Source: a virus
Strand: one strand, 5' to 3'
IMG/VR virus record: IMGVR_UViG_3300025151_008080
Location: 1-64,000 of that record
Length of the DNA stretch: 64,000 nucleotides
The notes under the pieces were generated by a model. That model saw only the letters and a list, made by a program, of their open reading frames with translations. It did no database searches and had not been told where the DNA came from. The translations under genes were made by a program, and so were the position numbers. The stretch's first letter is position 1, and each line of letters opens with the position of its first letter. Shown here piece after piece: positions 60,386-64,000 of this stretch.

Positions 60386-61385
60386 AAATATTTTAATTAC
60401 CGGTGGTCTAGGTTTTATAGGTAGCCACTTCGCAGAGTATATACATGAAGTAGCTGATAATTGTACAGTAACAATTATTGATAAAAAAAGCTATTGTGTA
60501 TCTCGTGAAACAGAAGAATATATATGGAACCTATACAATTCAAAGAAGTCAAACGGTTTAAGTATACTTTATAAAGATATTAATTTAATTAATGATATAT
60601 CGACCTATGATTATATTGTAAATTTTGCAGCTGAATCTCATGTTGATAATAGCATTAATGATGGAGACCCGTTTATGACCTCAAATGTTAACGGGGTATA
60701 TAATTTACTATCAATGTTAAATGATAAACAAAGATTCGTGCAAATAGGTACGGATGAAGTTTACGGTTCGTTATCTTTTGAAGCTGAAAGTTCTATTGAG
60801 TCAGACACATTATACCCTAGTTCTGTATACTCTTCGACGAAAGCTGCTGCCGATCTAATAGCTTTATCTTTCCACAAAACTCATAAAAGAGATATCGTTA
60901 TTACAAGATGTACAAATAATTTCGGTCCTAGACAATATCATGAAAAATTAATACCAGTTGTAGTTAAAAAGGCGCTAGCTGATGAACCAATCCCAGTATA
61001 TGGAGATGGTCGAAACGTACGACAATGGATTTATGTAAAAGAACATTGCGAGAAAATTTATAATATAATGCTACACGGACAATCTGGAGAAATTTATAAT
61101 ATAGCTCCGCAATATGAATCCGAGATTGATAATCTCACTATTGTGAAAGAAATATTATCTGTACTTGAAAAACCGGAAAGTCTTATTTCTTTTGTAACAG
61201 ATAGAAAGGGCCATGATTTTAGATATTCTTTAAATGATAATAAATACACGACAAATCTCATGAAAGGTAAGCCTGTACAGTTAGAATTTGAAACAACTAA
61301 AAAAACATTTGCAGAAGATTTGAGAAACACTATAATGTGGTACAAACAAAATTATGACTGGTGGGGAAAAAAATCTTATAATTGA
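60375..61385 (+). CDS. dTDP-glucose 4,6-dehydratase-like (RmlB)
   Basis: The 336-residue protein has ILITGGLGFIGSHF (nucleotide loop), NFAAESHVDNS, IGTDEVYGS (Thr-Asp-Glu) and YSSTKAAADL with Tyr-x3-Lys, and RCTNNFGPRQ. All 4,6-dehydratase landmarks are present. No RmlA or RmlC homologue is seen in the window. The ATG at 60375 is chosen; TTG at 60363 is unlikely. It overlaps the exonuclease gene by 32 bases. Confidence 0.88.
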   Translation: MKNKNILITGGLGFIGSHFAEYIHEVADNCTVTIIDKKSYCVSRETEEYIWNLYNSKKSNGLSILYKDINLINDISTYDYIVNFAAESHVDNSINDGDPFMTSNVNGVYNLLSMLNDKQRFVQIGTDEVYGSLSFEAESSIESDTLYPSSVYSSTKAAADLIALSFHKTHKRDIVITRCTNNFGPRQYHEKLIPVVVKKALADEPIPVYGDGRNVRQWIYVKEHCEKIYNIMLHGQSGEIYNIAPQYESEIDNLTIVKEILSVLEKPESLISFVTDRKGHDFRYSLNDNKYTTNLMKGKPVQLEFETTKKTFAEDLRNTIMWYKQNYDWWGKKSYN

Positions 61386-62310
61386 CGGCAATAACTTGCT
61401 GTATCGTGTTTTTTGGACTAGTAATTTTAAAATAACTGAATCTGACTCTCCGGGTCAGATTTTTTTATTCTTAAGATCTTTAAAGTCTTATGTAGATAAA
61501 TATAAACCTAAAAACATTTACTGCGCATGGGATAAGAAGCTAGATTGGCCATGTACTAATTTTCGTCGAGAAGCAACTGCAGTTGAATATAAAGCAGGTC
61601 GGGATGATGAAAAGTTTAAAGATGTGTTTAAGCAATGTGATTATATAATTGAACTACTTACATACTTAGGGGTAAAAAATATATACCCTAAGCGAATGGA
61701 AGCAGATGATGTTATGGCATGGTTAGCTAAGACTCTACCTGGGGAAAATATTATTGTTACAACTGATAAAGATTTGTTGCAAACTATTAACGAAAATACT
61801 AAAGTATATAGTCCTATAAAAAAGAAAGAAGTATCGCTCAATAACTTTACAGATTTTACCGGGGTAGAAAAAGAATATTATATGTCTTATAGAGCAGTTA
61901 CTGGTGATAAGTCAGATAATATACCAGGTATTCCTCGATATGGTATAAAAAAGTTTCTTAAATTAGAACACAAAATTGGTACGTTCGGAGATGAAACCCA
62001 CGCAATATTACTCAGTGAAAGCATTACAGAGGAACAATTTGAAATATATAAGCGCAACTGGGAATTAATGAATCTACAAGTTGGTTATACATATTATGAT
62101 GATGAAATACCAGCATACGAAAACCAAGTAGAACAATTAAAAAAATTATCTGCTAATTTTACTAAATTTACAGAAGAAGCTAAAAAACTCGATATGTGGA
62201 ATATTGTAAGAAATATTACATCATGGAGAGAGTCTTTTAACAACAATAAAAATATACTAAATATTATTAACAAAGCGATTAAAAATGTCACACACACCCA
62301 ATCAACCTAG
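61354..62310 (+). CDS. rnh: 5'-3' exonuclease / RNase H (T4 rnh-like)
   Basis: The 318-residue FEN-type nuclease has NLIIDGNNLLYRVF (Asp), CAWDKKLDWP, RMEADDVMAWLAK (acidic cluster), VTTDKDLLQTI, and GDKSDNIPGIPRYG (helix-hairpin). T4 RNase H removes primers on the lagging strand; this is the expected role with gp32 and gp43. It overlaps the rmlB-like gene at the start and the small gene at the end (26 bases). Confidence 0.87.
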   Translation: MTGGEKNLIIDGNNLLYRVFWTSNFKITESDSPGQIFLFLRSLKSYVDKYKPKNIYCAWDKKLDWPCTNFRREATAVEYKAGRDDEKFKDVFKQCDYIIELLTYLGVKNIYPKRMEADDVMAWLAKTLPGENIIVTTDKDLLQTINENTKVYSPIKKKEVSLNNFTDFTGVEKEYYMSYRAVTGDKSDNIPGIPRYGIKKFLKLEHKIGTFGDETHAILLSESITEEQFEIYKRNWELMNLQVGYTYYDDEIPAYENQVEQLKKLSANFTKFTEEAKKLDMWNIVRNITSWRESFNNNKNILNIINKAIKNVTHTQST

Positions 62311-62467
62311 ACCAATCGTCGGACCTTCAGGACAAACAGTTCGACCAGTAATTAGAGAAATTCGAGTAGGAAATGAAATACGAACTGAAGCTCATTATAC
62401 AGATCCTGGTACCGGTCAATTTATAACTAAGATTCCTATTTCTACGCGTAAAGTAGATGATAAGTGA
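62285..62467 (+). CDS. Small hypothetical protein
   Basis: A 60-residue protein (MSHTPNQPRPIVGPSGQTVR onward), Pro/Arg-rich with a later YTDPGTGQFIT. It overlaps the exonuclease gene by 26 bases and the primase gene by 11. Small proteins of this type are common before primase in related phages, as far as I recall; function unknown. Confidence 0.5.
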   Translation: MSHTPNQPRPIVGPSGQTVRPVIREIRVGNEIRTEAHYTDPGTGQFITKIPISTRKVDDK

Positions 62468-63479
62468 AGTTATACCACAAGAATATATTGTACAAAAGTT
62501 CTTTCAATACGCTGGTTATCCTAAATACAAAAGGTTAACTGATGTATATGAAGGTGGTTGTCCTATATGCCGAGAGGGTAAATCTTGGGGTAAAAAACGT
62601 AGGTTATATTACGTAGTAAAAGAGAATTATATTTTTTGTCATAATTGTGGTTGGTCGGGTTCTCCAGTAAAATGGGTACAAGAAGTTACAGGTCAAAACT
62701 ATTTTGATATTGTACAAGAAAGTAAAAATATTGAAACGTTTAGCCTCCCTCCTTCTACAACAGAGCATAAAGTTGAAGAAAAAATAGAATCCCTCCCGGG
62801 AGATTGTATTAACTTATATGATAAAACACAAAGAGCTTTTTACAGTCATGAAGCTATGTTTAAACACGCGATTGATACGTGTGAAAGTAGAAGGCTGTTT
62901 ACTGCTGTAAATCGACCTAAAACTTTATGGTTTTGCAGAAACGATTTTGTACATAAAAATAGAATTATTATTCCGTTCTATAAAGATAATAATATTAATT
63001 TTTACCAGTCTCGTAAATTAGAACAAAACAAAAAAGATACTAAACCAAAATATCTCTCTAAAATAGGTGCGGATCGGACTATATTTAACTTTGATAATAT
63101 ACAACAAGAGTTAGAATACATATTTATTTTTGAAGGCCCTATAGATAGCTTTTTTGTAAAAAACGGGGTTGCTACAGGTGGTATAAGTAAAGGCAAATCT
63201 TGTTTTACAAAAGAACAAGAAAATCAACTCAAACAAAAACCCTTTCATAAACGCATATGGGTATTAGATAATCAATACTGTGACACGACTGCAAAAATAA
63301 AAACTAATCAATTATTATCTTTAGGAGAGCAGTGCTTTATATGGCCAGAAGATCTCAAACAATTTAAAGACTTTAACGATATATGTCAAAAAATAAACCG
63401 TGATCATATAGAACCACGGTTTATCATTAATAATAGTTATAACGAGCTTAAGGGAAAATTATTACTTACTAGAATATAA
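62457..63479 (+). CDS. 61: DNA primase (T4 gp61-like)
   Basis: The 340-residue protein has an N-terminal zinc finger with CPICREGKSWG and FCHNCGWSG (Cys pairs about 27 residues apart), a YYVVKENYIFC strand, and a TOPRIM-like IFIFEGPIDSFF. It makes RNA primers with gp41. It ends the long rightward block, abutting the convergent small gene (stop at 63479). Confidence 0.86.
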   Translation: MISEVIPQEYIVQKFFQYAGYPKYKRLTDVYEGGCPICREGKSWGKKRRLYYVVKENYIFCHNCGWSGSPVKWVQEVTGQNYFDIVQESKNIETFSLPPSTTEHKVEEKIESLPGDCINLYDKTQRAFYSHEAMFKHAIDTCESRRLFTAVNRPKTLWFCRNDFVHKNRIIIPFYKDNNINFYQSRKLEQNKKDTKPKYLSKIGADRTIFNFDNIQQELEYIFIFEGPIDSFFVKNGVATGGISKGKSCFTKEQENQLKQKPFHKRIWVLDNQYCDTTAKIKTNQLLSLGEQCFIWPEDLKQFKDFNDICQKINRDHIEPRFIINNSYNELKGKLLLTRI

Positions 63480-63806
63480 TTATTCCCCCCACCCTGCAGG
63501 TCTAGGGGTTTTTCTTCTTCCTAGTTTTCTCAAATGTAAATACCATAGCGTATCTGCTCGTTCATTTGTAGTCTTTGGTTTAGGAGCAGGTTTAGGAGCA
63601 GGTTTAGGAGCTGGGTCAACTTTGTCAGCTGCGAATTTAAAGGCTTCAATATCTTGCTGCGCTTGTTTTCTAGCAGCTTTAGCAGATTCAAAAATTTTAA
63701 ATTTTTCCTCTTTTTCTTCCCCTTCAGCTGCTTTCCAATCACTCTTCGCGTTCGCTTCAGTGACCTTTGCTTCATCTAGTTTATTAATAAGTTCGTCGAT
63801 AGTCAT
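63480..63806 (-). CDS. Hypothetical protein with (PAPK) repeats
   Basis: A 108-residue protein starting MTIDELINKLDEAKVTEA, a helical N-terminal domain, a three-fold Pro-Ala-Pro-Lys linker (residues 66-77) and a Trp/Arg-rich C-terminus (DTLWYLHLRKLGRRKTPRP). Its start is preceded by the late-type motif at 63811-63820. It is probably a structural or packaged protein; no family recognised. Confidence 0.55.
   Translation of the reverse strand: MTIDELINKLDEAKVTEANAKSDWKAAEGEEKEEKFKIFESAKAARKQAQQDIEAFKFAADKVDPAPKPAPKPAPKPKTTNERADTLWYLHLRKLGRRKTPRPAGWGE
63577..63612 (-). repeat. Triple 12-base tandem repeat in the (PAPK) linker
   Basis: GGTTTAGGAGCA occurs at 63577-63588 and 63589-63600, with a final copy GGTTTAGGAGCT at 63601-63612 (plus-strand sequence). 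It encodes the in-frame Pro/Ala/Lys repeat on the minus strand. Confidence 0.85.
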
Positions 63807-63810
63807 GATA

Positions 63811-63820
63811 AATTATTTAT
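63811..63820 (-). promoter_or_regulatory. Late-promoter-like ATAAATAATT motif
   Basis: CATAAATAATT on the minus strand, four bases from the ATG at 63806 and overlapping the stop codon of the next gene. Confidence 0.5.
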
Positions 63821-64000
63821 GTTTTTCTATATGTAGGTTTTTGAATATTTGATTCAAACTCGCAAGTCTTTCACAAACATCTAAAATTTCACTCTTTGTT
63901 GCATCAGATACATCATCAAATATAGTGCCTGTTTTGTTATCTGTGCGTAACACTCCTAATACACTTTCAGTACCGCCGTTAAGATAATTAATTACTTCAT
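63813..64000 (-). CDS. C-terminal fragment of a gene cut by the right edge
   Basis: An open frame on the minus strand enters at the right edge and ends at TAA (63813-63815), giving 61 residues with TGTIFDDVSDATKSEIL and a charged helical end (LHIEKHK). No family recognised. Length unknown. Confidence 0.5.
   Translation of the reverse strand, partial: EVINYLNGGTESVLGVLRTDNKTGTIFDDVSDATKSEILDVCERLASLNQIFKNLHIEKHK

Noticed and set aside
59489-61385. Complete dTDP-rhamnose operon
   Set aside because: Only RmlB- and RmlD-like enzymes are present; RmlA and RmlC homologues were not found, so the full pathway is not supported from this window.
1-64000. tRNA genes, CRISPR arrays, integrase or insertion sequences
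   Set aside because: No gap exceeds about 100 bases, none folds like a tRNA by eye, and no transposase or spaced repeats were found.

Overview
The window is a 64 kb, AT-rich piece of a T4-like myovirus genome, gene-dense with short or overlapping gene junctions. It carries the T4 core: capsid (gp23), scaffold (gp22), prohead protease (gp21), portal (gp20), a sheath-stabiliser-like gp15 and a gp4-like head-completion protein; replication and recombination proteins gp43, gp41, gp61, gp32, gp45, gp62, gp46, gp47, UvsX, UvsY, UvsW and a 5'-3' exonuclease; and the late sigma factor gp55. ThyX, PhoH, a GroES-like co-chaperonin and many sugar genes fit a marine T4-like phage. No photosynthesis gene, tRNA, integrase or CRISPR array was seen. 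Sigma70-like promoters (TTGATT / TATAAT) suggest a host with ordinary sigma70 promoters, such as a proteobacterium or cyanobacterium, rather than a Bacteroidota host; the host cannot be named from this window.

Layout. 1-2.6 kb (+): a cut-off gene, a PurN-like formyltransferase, an Nmad1 protein, a P-loop kinase and queF. 2.66-14.6 kb (-): head and neck structural genes, then a DinG/XPD-like helicase, small proteins, GroES-like protein, clamp-loader small subunit and a DUF366-like protein. 14.6-33.6 kb: a glycan island of about 25 genes that changes strand several times (GT2, GT4, GT6, GT8, GT25, GT32 types, four members of a GQPRF-type transferase family, five methyltransferases, two radical SAM proteins, a CMP-sugar synthetase-like enzyme). 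33.6-41.2 kb: thyX, phoH, a second P-loop kinase, queE, queD, folE2, a nucleotidyltransferase, a nuclease and an ADP-ribosyltransferase-like protein. 41.2-63.5 kb (+): the replication/recombination/late-transcription block with queC, a class II glutamine amidotransferase and rmlB/rmlD-like sugar genes inserted. The right edge turns to the minus strand again.

Main interpretation. Five preQ enzymes are present but scattered: FolE2, QueD, QueE, QueC, QueF. Together they would convert GTP to 7-aminomethyl-7-deazaguanine (preQ1). The cut-off first gene has a C-terminus that could belong to a DpdA-type DNA guanine transglycosylase, and it overlaps by one base a formyltransferase with PurN catalytic residues. 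This makes a formylated dPreQ1 DNA base a concrete, testable hypothesis. A separate class II amidotransferase directly after queC resembles a split version of archaeal Gat-QueC and offers an alternative (archaeosine-like) end product.

Regulation. Two promoter classes can be read by eye. Eight genes or operons have a TTGATT-like box, a 15-17 base spacer and a TATAAT-like box placed only 6-8 bases before the start codon, so their transcripts should be leaderless or nearly so. Structural and some other genes carry an ATAAATAATT motif at or just before the start codon, close to the T4 late promoter TATAAATA and consistent with the gp55 gene in the window.
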